Counted from the stretch's first letter, positions 44,501-59,500 are shown. The stretch: 64,000 nt of DNA from Tomocerus qinae (GCA_020055645.1 CM034550.1:18117001-18181000), one strand, 5' to 3'. Notes: generated by a model from the sequence alone, not told the origin. Numbers and translations: made by a program.

Positions 44501-47500
44501 TTCCCATTTCAAGCATAGCTACTGACATTTCTAATTTTTATCTCTGAATTCAACCAAACCATGAGCATAGACAACTTATTTTTAGTATGCACATGGCCTG
44601 TATCTTATTTTGTTCTTCTAGTTACCTGCTCGATATGTAAGCATGACTGCTCTGAGAACCAAGTGCCCCAATTTCAAGGAAAACTGACGTGATGTTGCAT
44701 ATGTTATTGTGCTTTCCCTTTGTTTCATGTAACAACTTTATACAAAAACAATCAATTTTTTTCAATTTCCGTGGTCATTTTGAATGTACGTCTGTTACAG
44801 TACTGCATTTTTTGCAATTACCTACAGACATCATGTAATGCATAATAAAATAAGTCCTGAATTCGTTCTTGTGGGAATATGCCAGATTTAAAGTTACATT
44901 TTACAATATTGATAACTGAATAGCTAGATATTACCAATACAGTTGTCTTGTAAATTGAAAAGTTTATATTCTAGAAAGTAGAGCATTGTAATTAGTAGTA
45001 ATTATAGGGTTTGTACACAGAATTGGCTTGTAGTGTCACATGGGAGAAAATGCATAGTTAGCTAATGCACCTGAAAGTTGGAGAGACTGAAATCACATAC
45101 AGAATATATTTTAGAGTGAGGAAAAAATGGAGTGAAGGAGAGTATTAAAGTAATCGCAAGATTCACAATGAAAGTGAAGTATTGTAGTACTAGAGCGAGT
45201 AGTAGGCGAAGAATGTTGAGTTACTAATAATAGTCTGGTGCATTTGGTAGGCCTGAGAAAAGAAGATAGAAAGACCAATAAATTATTCGTCTAGGAGTGG
45301 AGAACTTGAACTGCTCTCTATTTCTATACACGGTGGGTGTACTTATGTACATAAGGGGAAAGTAGAGTAAGAGATTTTGGTAGGAAAGAATAAAGAAGAG
45401 AAAGAATGGAGAATGAATGCTTAGTGCTACATTATATTCTTTATCCTGTAGCTCAGTAGCTTACTTAACTGGGGACGGTCTGAATAGACGGGATGTGCTA
45501 CTTGTCTGCTCATATTAGGTATATTATATTAGTTCATAGCATAACGATGGCATTAGAAAGAATAAAAGTAATATTGCAGTAGTAAAGTACAGCAAGTACC
45601 TTTCGTCTATTACTTAATATAAAGGGAAACTTGTTCGTTAGTATCATTATGGAGAAGGTACGTAAGTCTGTAGATAGTCGTAACCGTCATGCTACGTGTA
45701 ATATAAAATGAAATGGATGAATGAGACTACACTTGCAGTTTTCCTCACTTCTCCTCACACACACTAACCTAACTAAACCCAAACCACACCATAACTCCTC
45801 TACACATATATACTTAAATATCAAAAATGCTATCAGACTTGTCTTACTACTAAAGAAAGGCCGTTGTACAGAATAAAGGCTTAAGAATGCAGACACACAC
45901 TACTCACCATAGACATTCAGTTTGATCCGGGCAGCTTCGTGTGAAATAGAGTTATTGACCCGGCAGACATAAGTTCCGGAGTCGTCAGCTCTGACTTGAG
46001 TCAGAAGAATAGGTCCCAAATGAGATGGATTCCGAGTTTTGCCCACCAACAAATCACTTAATATTCCATCCCGCTCTCGAAACCACCTTTATACAAAAGA
46101 CATACAGACCAAAAGGAAAGCGATAAAACTCTTAATAGCACATTACAATACTTACTTAATACACTCACTCACTCTACGTAGCTTTGGATATCTTTTGTAA
46201 ACATTCAGCTACAGAACATTCCTACCATTACAGAATGAACTACATATTATTATTATTTAACTTTTCTTTTTAACTTTCTTTAATCAAAAAAGTAATTATC
46301 ATTATTCTGGTAGTGGCCAGACACACTTGTAAGTAAATTTTTAGAATTCTGCACTTCATCATTATTTGGGTAGTTGCTCTCAATAGTGCATTATTGAAGC
46401 AGTGGAATGAAAAATATGACACCTTATTAGGCGTGGTATTATAATTTACCGTAAACATTATTGGTTTAAAAGCGCACGAGTATCTGCTTACGAACTATAC
46501 GGTTGAAAAAGGATAATATTATTCTTAATGGTTAAATCCAACTCATCACAATTAATTACCAATCTAAACTCAAGCAATAAAACTATTTATGTACTTTTCG
46601 AATGTTTTATGTTGAATGTATACTACAGGGTATAGTATACATTCAACGTATAACATAGTACTACGTACAATTCGGGGAGAACCTTGTTACCGATGATGGT
46701 ATTAAAAGTTAAATTAATGTCTACACTTGTGTTGTTTGTTTCACACAATATTCTTAGGCTTCATCATCACATCAGTAACGAATTTATTTCACGAATGTAT
46801 AGTTCTAATGAACATATATGCTTCACATTTTATTATAGAGGAAACCAATATCTCCAGTAATAATAATAATGTATTACTGAATATTCGATATTTAATACCA
46901 TCGGATTTCCCAATTGAAAACAATTAAAAAATTTCTAATTTAAAAATATAAATGTTTTTAATTGATTGGATAAAATTCAAAAATTTCATTCCATGCAATC
47001 CAACCTAGTTCGATCTAAATCTTAAGATTCCAAGCCCGGAACACATTAGTACAAGTCGCATAATTACAGGCCACATCGAGATTATTTTCTGCAGTACTTT
47101 CACCATTGCATTTAGAGCAAGCATTTTCAAAAAGTGTTCCTTTATGGTAATTCTTATGTGTGAACGTAGCCATTAAGTATGTAATTATGTATTGCTGACT
47201 GTTTAACATGCAAAGTGAAGAAATGTATAATCCATACGGCCCAATTTTTTACTAGCAATAACTGCTGCACAGTCCAATTATATGGTACTGTAATTATGAG
47301 TGTTACCAAAGTGCTGAATGGTGGAGAAGGAAGTTAGCAAAACTGTCACTATAATATATCTGGATTATATTATGGCTATTGTGTAAAAGGCTTTGTAGGT
47401 ATCGATTAGTATTTAGGTAGCATTCTTCACAACTACATTAGAAGGTAAAGAAGAGGTGTCCATATAATATATGTACATACATTATAGAAAGATTATAATG

Positions 47501-50500
47501 TAGTTCTTGGCTGCCAGGAGCAATGGAAGGCTAAAGGGAAAGCTTAGTCGACAGCTAGCGAGGAGGAATACAAAGAGAGCTAATTTGAGTTTAAGTCAAG
47601 CAAGTCGTCTCAGTCGCGCTTTCTCAAACAAGCCAAAGGAGCCGACAGACTGGGAGAACCGTCGGAAAGAAACAGAGGAAGGCGAGTGCAGAGCCAGGAT
47701 ACATAGAAAAACTGCAAAGGCAATCATATTTTTTTGGCTAGTCCGTTTTGAATCATGACTTGAGGTATGTTCAGTTCAGTAGGTTTAGTTTCGTTTAGCT
47801 TCTTTAGGGTTTCGTTTCGTCTATCTGTAAGTCGAGTGAAGTTGCACTGGAATTAGGATAGCAAATATATTATACGTGAGATAAGTTTTGCATACAAATT
47901 AGTCATCTCTCCCTTCCTTTCTCTCCCATCTCCCCTTCAACTCATGTTACGCAACGTCAACGTAACAACATTCTTCTCCAGCCTATATCTTTGCCGGAGG
48001 TATTATTAGAGATGTGTTATGTAGTCCTAAATGTACGTCTGTCGTTTCCACAGCGGATTTTTGACTTTCGCCATTTATTTTCACTTTGTATGCAGGTATG
48101 TAGTATGCATAATGTGAATTTCCCTTTCTCCAGATACATAGGCATATATACGGAAGGAATGTAAAGGATGATGATCAGTCTTGTATAAAGGAAATGTATG
48201 TATCCAGTCAGTGAAGTAGATAGTAAACGTTAAATGGAACTGAACTGAAGTGAAAAAGTAGAGCAGAATAGAATGGAAAAGCATCCAGCATTTTTTTGGA
48301 GGAATTTGAACATACAAATATTTCTATTGGCAACTTACGAGTAAATGGGAGGAGGAATTCCCTGAGCTAAGCAAGGCAGATATATATCTTCACCAGCTTT
48401 CACTTTAATCACTGTTTGTTTAGGAACGCTTAGATGAACTGGCTCCGTGCTTTCAGCATCTGAAAAAATAAGAAATATTATCTCATCAGAAAATACAGAT
48501 ACTAATGGAATGTCATATCTTAAATTAAATTAGACTTGTTACACCATTGCATTGTGACAGAGTCAAATCATTTCCTCCTCCTCCTCCTGCAAGACTTTCT
48601 TTAGATATTTACAAATCTCCTCCCGTTCCTATATTTCCATTACCATTTCTTAGCAACTTATCTATAAAAGGGGATTGAAGCCGTTTCGTCTCAACTAAAG
48701 TTAAGTCAAGTGAAAAATAAAGGAATGAATGGGGAAACAGAAGCAAGTAGAAAAACTCGACAGCTAGATTCGATCATTTGGAATAAAAGGGAAGAAGAAG
48801 CAAAACAAAGTTTATCACATCAGTCTTCTAATCACTACCATGTGTAATGTCTTTCTTCTTCCGAGAGTAGACAGTAATAGGCAAGGGCTAAATTTACTCT
48901 TGTAGCATCTCCCGACAGTTAAGTTAGTTATCTCAACAGCTATCTCTCAGCAATCTTGAGGAAGGAGAAAATAAAAGAGGAAAACACTAATAAAGAAAGA
49001 AGGCGCGTGTCATATATATATTATTATAACTGCTCAAACACAAGTGGATAAAAATATACTATTAATACAGTCATAGAGATACTTTCATTGTCGCCCTTCT
49101 ACATAATAGACGGACGAGATAATGGAAGGACGCATAGCAATGGAGTTTCACACAACCACCCAGGGAAAGCTACAGTTAATAATTGTCTTAACATATCACC
49201 AACACAATTCTGCCGTGCCGTGCCCATACTTCACATTCCCCACTCCTCTTTGTTGCTTGTTATATAAAGCTAACTCAAGCTAAGTTACCGTCATTGGCTA
49301 TAAATAAATAGATAGGTGCAGATATATCATAACTTTCTCAAGTAGACTACATCATTGTCTTCTACTACAACTCCCCTTTCCTTTCCTTCACAGTTAATCT
49401 TTCTCCCTTGTGTACCTCATCGCTATTGTCTATTTACCAGAGAGTATCTCTACAACCGCCTTTTCCGGTTCTATGGCTTCCCTTCATTATTTTCTTATCC
49501 TCACAACTATCCACATTACACTCCTACACTTCTTCATTTAACACTTAAACCTCTCCCAATCTACATTCAAAATTAATACCACTATTGCTATATGGAAGAG
49601 TCATATTGTAACTAGTACATTAATATAAATGTAACACATATTTCATAAATTATGCAATTTTAGCTTCTCCCGTTCAAACTAAAATTGAAGCTTGTTTATA
49701 TAGGTACATTAGCAGTTATCTCTATATTATAATTGTAGTAGACTTGGTAAAATAGTAAATTTATCTACCTATGTATACCAATATATATGTATCTATCTAT
49801 GTATGTTTGGTAGAGAGAGCCGAAACGAAGTCGTCTAAATTTGTGTAAGTTCGTCTAAATTTGTCTAAGTTCGTTTAAATTGGTCTAAGTTTGTTTAAAT
49901 TGGTCTAAGTTTGTTTAAATTGGTCTAAGTTTGTTTAAATTGGTCTAAGTTCGACTAAATTGGTCTAAGTTAGTTTTAAATTGGTCTAAGTTCGTCTACA
50001 TTGGTCTAAGTTCGTCTACATTGGTCTAAGCTCGTCTACATTGGTCTACGTTCGTCTATAAACAATTCATCTATAACATAAACTAATAGTAGGTTGACTG
50101 ATGGAACTGGCTCGCTGATTGATACTACTTGGGTAAGACTAGCTAAACTTAATAATATTATCATAGAATTATTTGCCGATATTTGCCTAACTGGATCTCC
50201 GTAAAATCGTGTTATTCTTACCCTTTCCTGAACAACCAAAGAAATGAAACCTGTAAACCAGGTATTGGATATACTACATGCTTTATAAAATGCAAATATT
50301 GTTAAACATAAAGTAACTAAGATTATTGAAAAGAACCTTCAAATAATTTTAGCACTAAAAGCATCAGAATATAAAGTGGGAGGAAAAGGTAATGTGCTTT
50401 AAGATTCTTCCCGAAATAGTTTCTACTTAACACAAACTCAGAAAATCTACTTGAAGAGAAATGTAAGTATTGAGTTAAGACTGAACACTTCTGCATCCAG

Positions 50501-53500
50501 TAGTGAGCGCAGTGAGAGTTTTAGTGTTGGAGTTGTTCAAGCAGAACAAGTTTTTAATGCAATTTTTCACGGACGACTTCCCTTTAGGGATTCAAGTCAA
50601 GTTGTCCTATAATATTAACTTGTTATGTCACTAAAATAGCATAAAACTAGTAATAGCACATTTGACTAACATTCTAATAAGCCAAACAGACATTATTTCC
50701 CATATGTGATATTTTGGTATATATAACTGTATCATCATGAATTATGAAGTTACCAAGTACTACAAAGTACACCATCTTGACTACTTTCTTCTACTTCTCC
50801 TATAGGCACTTGCATATTAATACTATTATGCATTACTCAAAGAGAAGTAGCAAGTTGTACTTTAAATGCAAAGACATAACTTTCTGTACAAGTACTACTT
50901 TAACTCATTTAGGTTTTGATACTACCATCGCTATCTCATTAACTCAACTACCTCGTGCTGAACTCTCTTGAATCAGTGCATTCAATTGCTGCACATCTTA
51001 CACTAAGTTATATAAATATATTTCCTACAGCTGGGAGAATATTTGAATACCATCTTCCACCTCGACGCACGACTCGGCAACTTCGGGAACAAGTTACCCA
51101 TACTTAATCTCCCCATTTTCGCTGTTAATGCACATTTACTACTCTTTCATAAAAAAAACAATAATTTTAAAATTAATACAAAAATTAACTTTGATTTTTA
51201 GATTTGTTTTGTAATTTTTTTAATATTCCAAAACAGAAGGTAACGATTAGTCTCGACCCGGCTAAAGATATTTAATGCGTAAGAATAATAATGTCATAGT
51301 TAATTAAAAATAGGTCTTTCTCTTTTCCAGGATTTTTTCCAAAACGAATCAAAGTGAAAACGAAGGTGGTGAATCTGTCGAAGGGGGTGATGTGTCGCGT
51401 AATAATTTCACTTCAGTGGGGAAGGGAAACCGTATTATAAGTGAAGCGAAGCATACCTAAGTAAAGTACTTATGAGAAGAAAGTAGAAGATGGAAAATAG
51501 AAAGTAAAATATATGTATTAGAATAAAAGCAGGTAGCTTTAAGCTATGTGAAGGCAAACGTTGGTAAAGTAAAAGTCAAGAGAGAAAATACACCTACAGT
51601 TACAATGTACAGTAAAACGATTCGGATCTGTGAGACGTGAAAATTTCATTAAAGCATTCAACTCACGTCTATTTCCTGTAGAACTCAAACGACTACTTAC
51701 GACAACAGAGGCAGAAGAACTATCGACAAGGAAGGCATGGGAAGGGGAGACTAACTGTTAAAACTGCAGGATTCTTATTACAGACAATTTTAACCTTGGC
51801 TATATAGAAGGTAAGTGCAAACATATATATAACAGAGAGACACATTGTGACGTTATTTTTGTTGAGTTTCTCTTGAATTTTCTTTCTTTCCACTGCATTT
51901 CTTAACAGAGACAAATACTGTGGTGAAAAAAATTGCACTATTACTTACTTTCATCTGAGTACACACGTACAGTCGAGTACACACACTACACACCTATCTA
52001 CATATCTAGGAACCACATAAAGTAATGTTATGACATCCTATATCTACCCCTTGCTATTAGAGCCAAATGGTAATAGAAAGAAAGAAAATAGAAATAACTA
52101 TACACGTAACACATCGCATGATAATAATACATTGACTTACTGTATGACATTGCTGTACTTACACTTTGCTACGGATGACAGAAAAGAAAGATAAAAACGA
52201 AAGTTGTTTAGTCTGAGAGAGCAAAGCCCATGTAGTCCTCAAGTTAGAAAACATAAGGAAAGAACTCACTCAGTCACTAAACTAAACAGTTTTGTCAATT
52301 CTTGCTACTTGACTGGAGTAACTTTAACTTTAGATTTCAGTCGGACGGAGGGGGGAGTGAAAGTTAGCCGAGACAAGACAAGTCAACCCAAAACAACGCA
52401 AGTCATTTCTGCGAACAATAAGTTCAACTCAAAGTTTGAGCAATGAAGAAAAAGGCTATTTCTGTCTCGCTTTGTCGAAGTGACTTAACTCTCCACACAC
52501 TAGTTACATATTCTGTCGTTTCTCCAGAATTCTTCTTTAGTTTATTTATCCTCATCCCCTTGCTGTTTTATGCCCTTGTGCTATCTACCTATCTATTTAT
52601 TTATATAGGCCTGTCCTCATGTCCCACAATGTCACGCAAAACATTTCCGTTCTTCTTCTTCTTCTTCACGGTTCATTTACATGAGTGACTCCCGTCACTT
52701 TCTCTTCACTCAAGGGCACGATTCTTTTTCACGCTACGGGGGACTCCCACATGCTTTATTGCCATTTTACATCCTTCCTTGGAATTACTTCTGTTAACCG
52801 AGTACGATCACGTTTTTCAGCTTTAGTCTCAGGCTTTCCTATCATATAACTAGAACACTTATACCAATGTCCTTTTCTAACCGTTGGGAACCTTTCCTAA
52901 TTAAGCTGCGTCTTTACTCTGCTTTTATTTCACATAAGTAGCAACTCAAGACAGAAACATTTAACGACGAATTTTCCTGATCATTGAACTCCATACTGAC
53001 TTTCCACCCTCGGACACGTGGGTACATAATTCTTTTTTTAATATCATTAGTATTCTTGAGTAGGCTTAGATCAGAGGAAGCCGACTTAAATTCTACCGTA
53101 ACATTAGAGAAAGCGCTTTCTGCCGACACATCTATTAAATCTGATTTAACGATTTATTTAAAATGCCGTGTTTAGAACAATGGCATTTAAGCCACTATTA
53201 ATTACAAAAAAAGTTAAAATCAAAACTTTTAAATTAAATATAGTTTTACTACATAAATAGACCTGTGTATGCATAATATAGAAAACTTGAAAATAATAGT
53301 TGACCCAAGATGATGAAATGACTTTAGGGGGACTCCAAAGTTATTTTGCAGGAAATAGCAGCCGTCATGCTAAACAATACACACAATCATCATCACCATT
53401 TCTATTGAATGAAAGAAAAGCACCGGCTTGTGTTGTCAATCTTAGTGTATAGCTCTTCTTGCGTAACGATTTAATCAATACAAGTTACCCGATACAATAC

Positions 53501-56500
53501 AGAATAAGGTTCATCTGATATAAAAGAAATAAAATGGATGCTCTACTTTAGTTTCATGTATGGAGAGAAAATAAAGGGTAATATGATATTTGATACTAAC
53601 TGATAGAGCAGAAAGGGACGAAAACCTTTCTTGAAGTTGGGAGAATATAGAGATGCAATAATAATATATTGGCAGAAAAGTAAGTATGAAGATATTGGTC
53701 TGTGTACTAACAGTAAGGTATTACCGTAAAAGTTATTAGTGAGAAAACAGAAAAGCAATGCCCAGAAGAGACGACTGTGAGAAGAAAAAAAAACTGGAGA
53801 TTAGTCTAGATAGGAGGAGAACACATTTGTGTTGCCTAGTGTAAGCAGATACGTATCTAGGAACCACTACACTAATATGTAACGAATACTGTGCGTAAGT
53901 AAAAGCAATGCAATTGTGTAAGAAAGGGGAAATCTCCTAGCAGAAGCGCTAAGCTTTTCTATCTCCATATGACAGACGACTAACTAACTAACAACTGATG
54001 GTCAGATAGCCGATGGAAGTCCAGTTGAAATAAATTGAGACTCCAGACGTCTCTCATTACAGACGGAGAGAAGCCACAAAAGAAATTATAAGCTTTTCCA
54101 ATAGATTAAGAATATACTTATTTTTTACCTCTTTTATAGGTTTCCTGTTGATATTTTCATTCCTATTATTATTTTCTGATCCGCCTACGTGAAAACCGAA
54201 AACTACAAGGCAAAAATCTTAATTGGGGATACAATGTCCTCCCTACTTCAGCTACAAACGTCATTCCGCCTACGGATATGGTAATACCTATATACTGTCG
54301 GTCGGTACTAAGAAGTTTCAGAGTCAAATTGATTTTATCCCCTCGAAGAAAACCTATTTCTAAGAATGTGACTCTTAGATTGGCTTTGTCTTTACCATTG
54401 GCTTCCATTGATTAACTTTTATTGAAATCTATGATAGGAAAGTTGAAATGTCGGGAGCTCACCTTTGACGATAATTCGAGAGGACTGACTAGTTTTGGCC
54501 TCATTGGTAAGCTTGTGAGAAGTTCGGCACGCAAAGGTTTTATACCCATCTGAAGCATCAACATTTAAAACGTACAAATCTCCATTTGGCAGCATAGAAT
54601 ACTTCCCTGGAAGAAAAATAAAAGCGTTAACGAATTTTCATGTGATAATGAGAGAGTTGAGGCAGAAAGGGAAATTGAATTAGAAAATTAATTAATAAAA
54701 GAATAGGAAAGGTAAGAATAGAATGGATGTAAGCAGAGAAGTCAAAGTCAAGTAGTATAGGTGAAAATTACCCGTCTGAAAGTTAGGATAGATATTAACA
54801 GTGGAGTCTTGAACCCATGATGTGACGGAGACAAAGTCTCTCAATTGTTCAGGCACTGTGCAGCTATTCGTCAGACAAGACAAAAGGAAACCAGACACAA
54901 GAAAGAAATCCATTAGACCCATTTTCATTTCGTTTCATTCCACTTTATTCATTTCCCATTTTCTTTTTCCCCTCTTCGTGACCAGAACAGACCATACTAA
55001 AACCACTACACTAACTCAAGTACTTGCATTTACTCTCCTAATGACAAGTAGATACAGAAATGCATACTACTCTTGATTAAATATAACAGTAGACATATCT
55101 AGGTGTGTATCTATTTATTATGTATCTAAAAAACTTCCTCCTAACCACTAAATTCTAAGTTTCTATTGAATTATTGTATTGCATTTAGCTATATTGAATA
55201 TAATCCAATATAGAAATGCAGAAATGTAGCTAAAGCAGAAGTAATGCATCCAGACAAGAAGCATTTGCTTTCTCCCAGATGTAATGTAATCTCCGTTCCC
55301 TTCGACCCATACACTGTGTAAGTAGTATTTATGTTCTATTTCATAGTTTTGCAATGTACACTATGCTCTGGATCGAATTCTACTACGGCCAGACAACCGG
55401 ATCTGGTCTTGATTCCACGAGCGAGCAAAAGTCAGTGAAATTCATCCCTAGTGAGCTAAAATTAAATGAAATTCTAAACATCAAAGAAATAACTACTACA
55501 TTGTAGTAGAAAGAGTTATACTCAGCACGATGTAATAGTAAGTAATGTAGTAGTTTTAAGTTTCCCCAATCTCAACATAGTTACTGAGAGTTTGTCTTGA
55601 AAGCTGCACTGCAGTTGAATAAAAGAATGGACGAAATGAGAACAAATACTTTCAAAGTGCCACAATCACAAAGAGGCAAAAAAGAAAAGTGCAATCGATT
55701 ATTAGGTGGAGGAAGAAACTCATGGAATTTTTTCCCTCTGGTATATCCATTTCTATTTACTCTAAATACCATACATTTATGCTTCCAAACTTTCGAATAT
55801 CTACTTATAACAATATTTCCAACAGCAAATCTAAATAACTATCTGTGTAGCTAAACTCATAATGGGAAAATGTTCTTACTAACCCGGCAAATTCTTCTGT
55901 GGAAGCATTTTCTTGCAATTAAACTAGCGTTTCACATTTATTATACGCATTAAAATCCTACGGCAGTTTCAACCTACCATGTACCTAACTAAACTGTATA
56001 ACCCATCGCATGGCTATATACTATTATATAATATAGGCCTGGGAATCACTATATAAAGATACTATAATCACAATATACTACACTTGGTGCTCATGAGGCA
56101 TGGTAAGAAGAACAGCAATAATGGAGGAAATTCTATTAGAGTGAAAACGAGAGAAAATTCTGTGACATCTTTTCATTATATAAAAAGAAGGCACTGCAAT
56201 GTACTTTAGTAGCTTTAGTTTGCACGGGAAATTTAACATAATAAATCATACCGTAATACGGCAATGTTTCCCCTAAGGATGTTTACGTCCCGATTCTCGA
56301 TTTCATACGCCGTGTCGGAGACTGGAAAGTAATAATACACACAAGTCAAAATTATATTGAAAATAGCATAGCTTATATATACTTATATAAGTGACTATAC
56401 ACTGTAAGGTATTTTCTTTCGGAGGTATCTTCGTTTAATAGTTATGGGTGTAACTCAATTTCCACATTTCTCTAACATAATAAAACATTAGTCGATGCAA

Positions 56501-59500
56501 TTACATTTAATTTCATGCAATTCGTTTCATTACTATTACATGCTATGTCAAGTTTTGTCATGTCAATCCGCTTTTACTCTAAAATATATTCTCTTAATCA
56601 TACAATTTGTGTACTCTAGACCATTACGGGTCTATTTTCGTGTTTATTTATTATGAATAGCCTGTTAGTTGATTGTCGGAGTAATGACAGTAAGTAATGT
56701 AAGGAAGACGTTAATTACAAGTTGTACTGTAATTAATGCTTCAAGTAATTACCGGCCCGCATTCGAATTTCAGGACTGATGATGCTTCCTATAGGATTGC
56801 TAGCTCGACAACGATAACTCGTTGCATGAACTTCAGCTCGGTACTTCTCAGGCTCGAATGGGCTGAACAACAGATTCCCCTCTTCATCGACCTGTTGAGT
56901 CAAGGAAAAATTATTTTTCATTGCTACCAAAAAACTACCTATCCTCTTTTATCACGCCATCCCTCAAACACTTCACTTTACACTGCTCTACATATATTAT
57001 TAATATTATCTTCATTTCATATTCATTAACACAAGTTCACCCGTAGCACATTACATTAGTGATTTTAAATTCTATGTTAAACCAAATTAATGTAACTGCT
57101 TTGTTCTTCTGTAGTAGTAGATAAAATGAATAAATGAAATACAATTTATAATGGTGTAGTATACATCAAGGTAAGTAAAATTTTAGAAGCTTGAAAATCT
57201 AAAATTTTACCTACCTTGGTATATACATTATAATTGTACATTGAAAATATCTTTTGGGTATACGTAAAAATTAGATTATTGTTCATTTCTCGTTCCAAAT
57301 AAAAATATAACATATATTCGGAATTTCTGGTATCAATTAAAGTGTAGATACTTATATCTTATGATCGCCTATTGTACATTTGTATAGCATGATTACAAAT
57401 GTCATGTTATACTACAAATAGTAAATATTATTTACTCACATTGAAGATATACTAATTGGGTATAGGTATAAAATTGTGTTGTAATAGTATACTAATATGT
57501 ACAGATAATATAATACAGAAGTTATTATGTTGGAGATGATCTATTGCACATGGTCTGTAAGGATCTATATGGAAAATGAAATATTAATCCTGTCCAGCAA
57601 ATGTTTATTGAGTAGAGGAGCTATAGGCATCAACAGAGTTAGGAAAAGCAAGTGTTTAATCGACCGATATAAATTTAAAAGGTCAGCGAACCCAAGTTTC
57701 CCATTTTATTTGAAAAGAGCAAAACCGAGAGATCCGGTTGATGTGGTCGTGACCACTAAGAATAATTCATGAAATCGTCTTCTTCTGAATTCTCTCTGTG
57801 GCTAGAAGCATTACTCCCGGAATGATTCGAATCGAACTTCCTTTGTAGTAGGAGAAGGAGAGCAAATGTCCATGTGCCTTGCTTTACTCACTTGCTTCCT
57901 CCTCTATTTTAGTGTTGTCGTCTTCTGTTCTCTCCTCTCTGTCTATCTGCCAGTTCCCATTGAATTTATTCTCACAGTCGAGCCGAACGAACAAGAGCAA
58001 CCAACACGAGAACAGAAGAGATCGTTTTATCTCAGCCTCGTTCTCACTTCATGTCCCATTCAATATCTTAAACATATACTATTACAGTAGAATGGATATG
58101 GAACTGGACTAGGTATTTCCATTGTACTTCCTCGTCTATCACTCTATATTTACTGATAGACACTAGGAATATATAAGCATAGACATCCATAGAATTTAGA
58201 TAGCCAGCATTCATAATCAAGTTCGTTTACAAGTGTGCAAGTATTTTGGCATCTGTGATAGTAGAGCAGTAGAGTCACAGTCAACTAAATAATAGTCTTC
58301 TCTTTCTATTTAATCTATTCGACTCGGTAAATAGTACCTAAGACTTGTGTTCTCCAGAATCCCGCTCCTATTATGTAGATTCTGTTGCCGACGATTTGTC
58401 TTTCTTAGTATTATTAGTACCATTTATAAGGAATAACTGAGATTCTCCTCAATTCATATACACTGTATCACTAAAGGACGTAGTTCTACGTATTTATCTT
58501 CTGCAGCAAAGGGAAACCAAGTAAATAAGTAGGTGAGTTACCTACTAACAAAGGAACTGAACTAATGACTACTGTATTACTATCGCCAAATACATTATTT
58601 GATATTTATTGATACAGTAGCTACTATCTTCTAACCATAACCAAGTTGTGATATCATTTGCTTAATATGATTAATATAGGTAGCTGGGTATAATTTTACT
58701 ACATATTGTAACGATATCAAATGCAGAAGAGATTCCAGATGGGGAACCAACAACAATCTAGACTCTGGAGCTTGGACTGTTTTGATAACGTTGCAGTATG
58801 CAAGTTGTAATAATATAGCAATAAATTATTCAGAAATTTAAGAGAAGTATATAACTTACCTCACGAACAGAAGAGATATTACTGACGGGGAAGAAATCAT
58901 TGGTAACCCATTGGGTAGTTGGTTTCGGTTGCCCGTGAGCTCGACATAGGATTTTCCCCCCGACTCTGCTACTGTAAGAGTATAATGAGGGCCATTCCTC
59001 CAGAAATCGTGGACCATTCTCTTCCAAGGAAATAGCTTCAGCTGTCAAATAAGAACAAAACGGTCTTTGTACAAAGCTTAAAGAGATTTTCTCAAACTCA
59101 AACTTACTCTTCCTTACGTCTCTTCGTAATAGGAAGCATTAGTATAAAGGTTACTTCCCTAACGATAAACACAGAACAGAACTTAGGATGAAAGTAATAA
59201 CTCTACGGAGAAAGACAGGACGCAGGACACCATTCGATACTTGTTACAGTTACGTAATTCAACTAAACTTTATATTTATCCAGAAATTCAATATCTACTG
59301 TCTTGACGCAATGGACTTAAATCCAATCACTACTCCTTCACTTCCTTTTCTTCACAATCCTCAATTCTCTGTTTTACATAGAAGAGAAACCAGAGACAAA
59401 TGATTGCGACTACCTTGCCGGTGAAAACTGAAACTGATTAGTTTTTTGTCTGTTGAAAATGCCAAGTTGTCTTCACTGATGATCATTTTATTTTATTTCA

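Noticed and set aside
47507..47758. 83-codon Arg/Lys-rich plus-strand frame in intron 7
   Set aside because: It reflects a purine-rich stretch; no true ATG start, no domain and no neighbouring exon.
52914..53175. Overlapping frames in intron 6, considered as a second Ig3 N-half exon
   Set aside because: No C..QG.PP..W pattern and no fitting splice sites.
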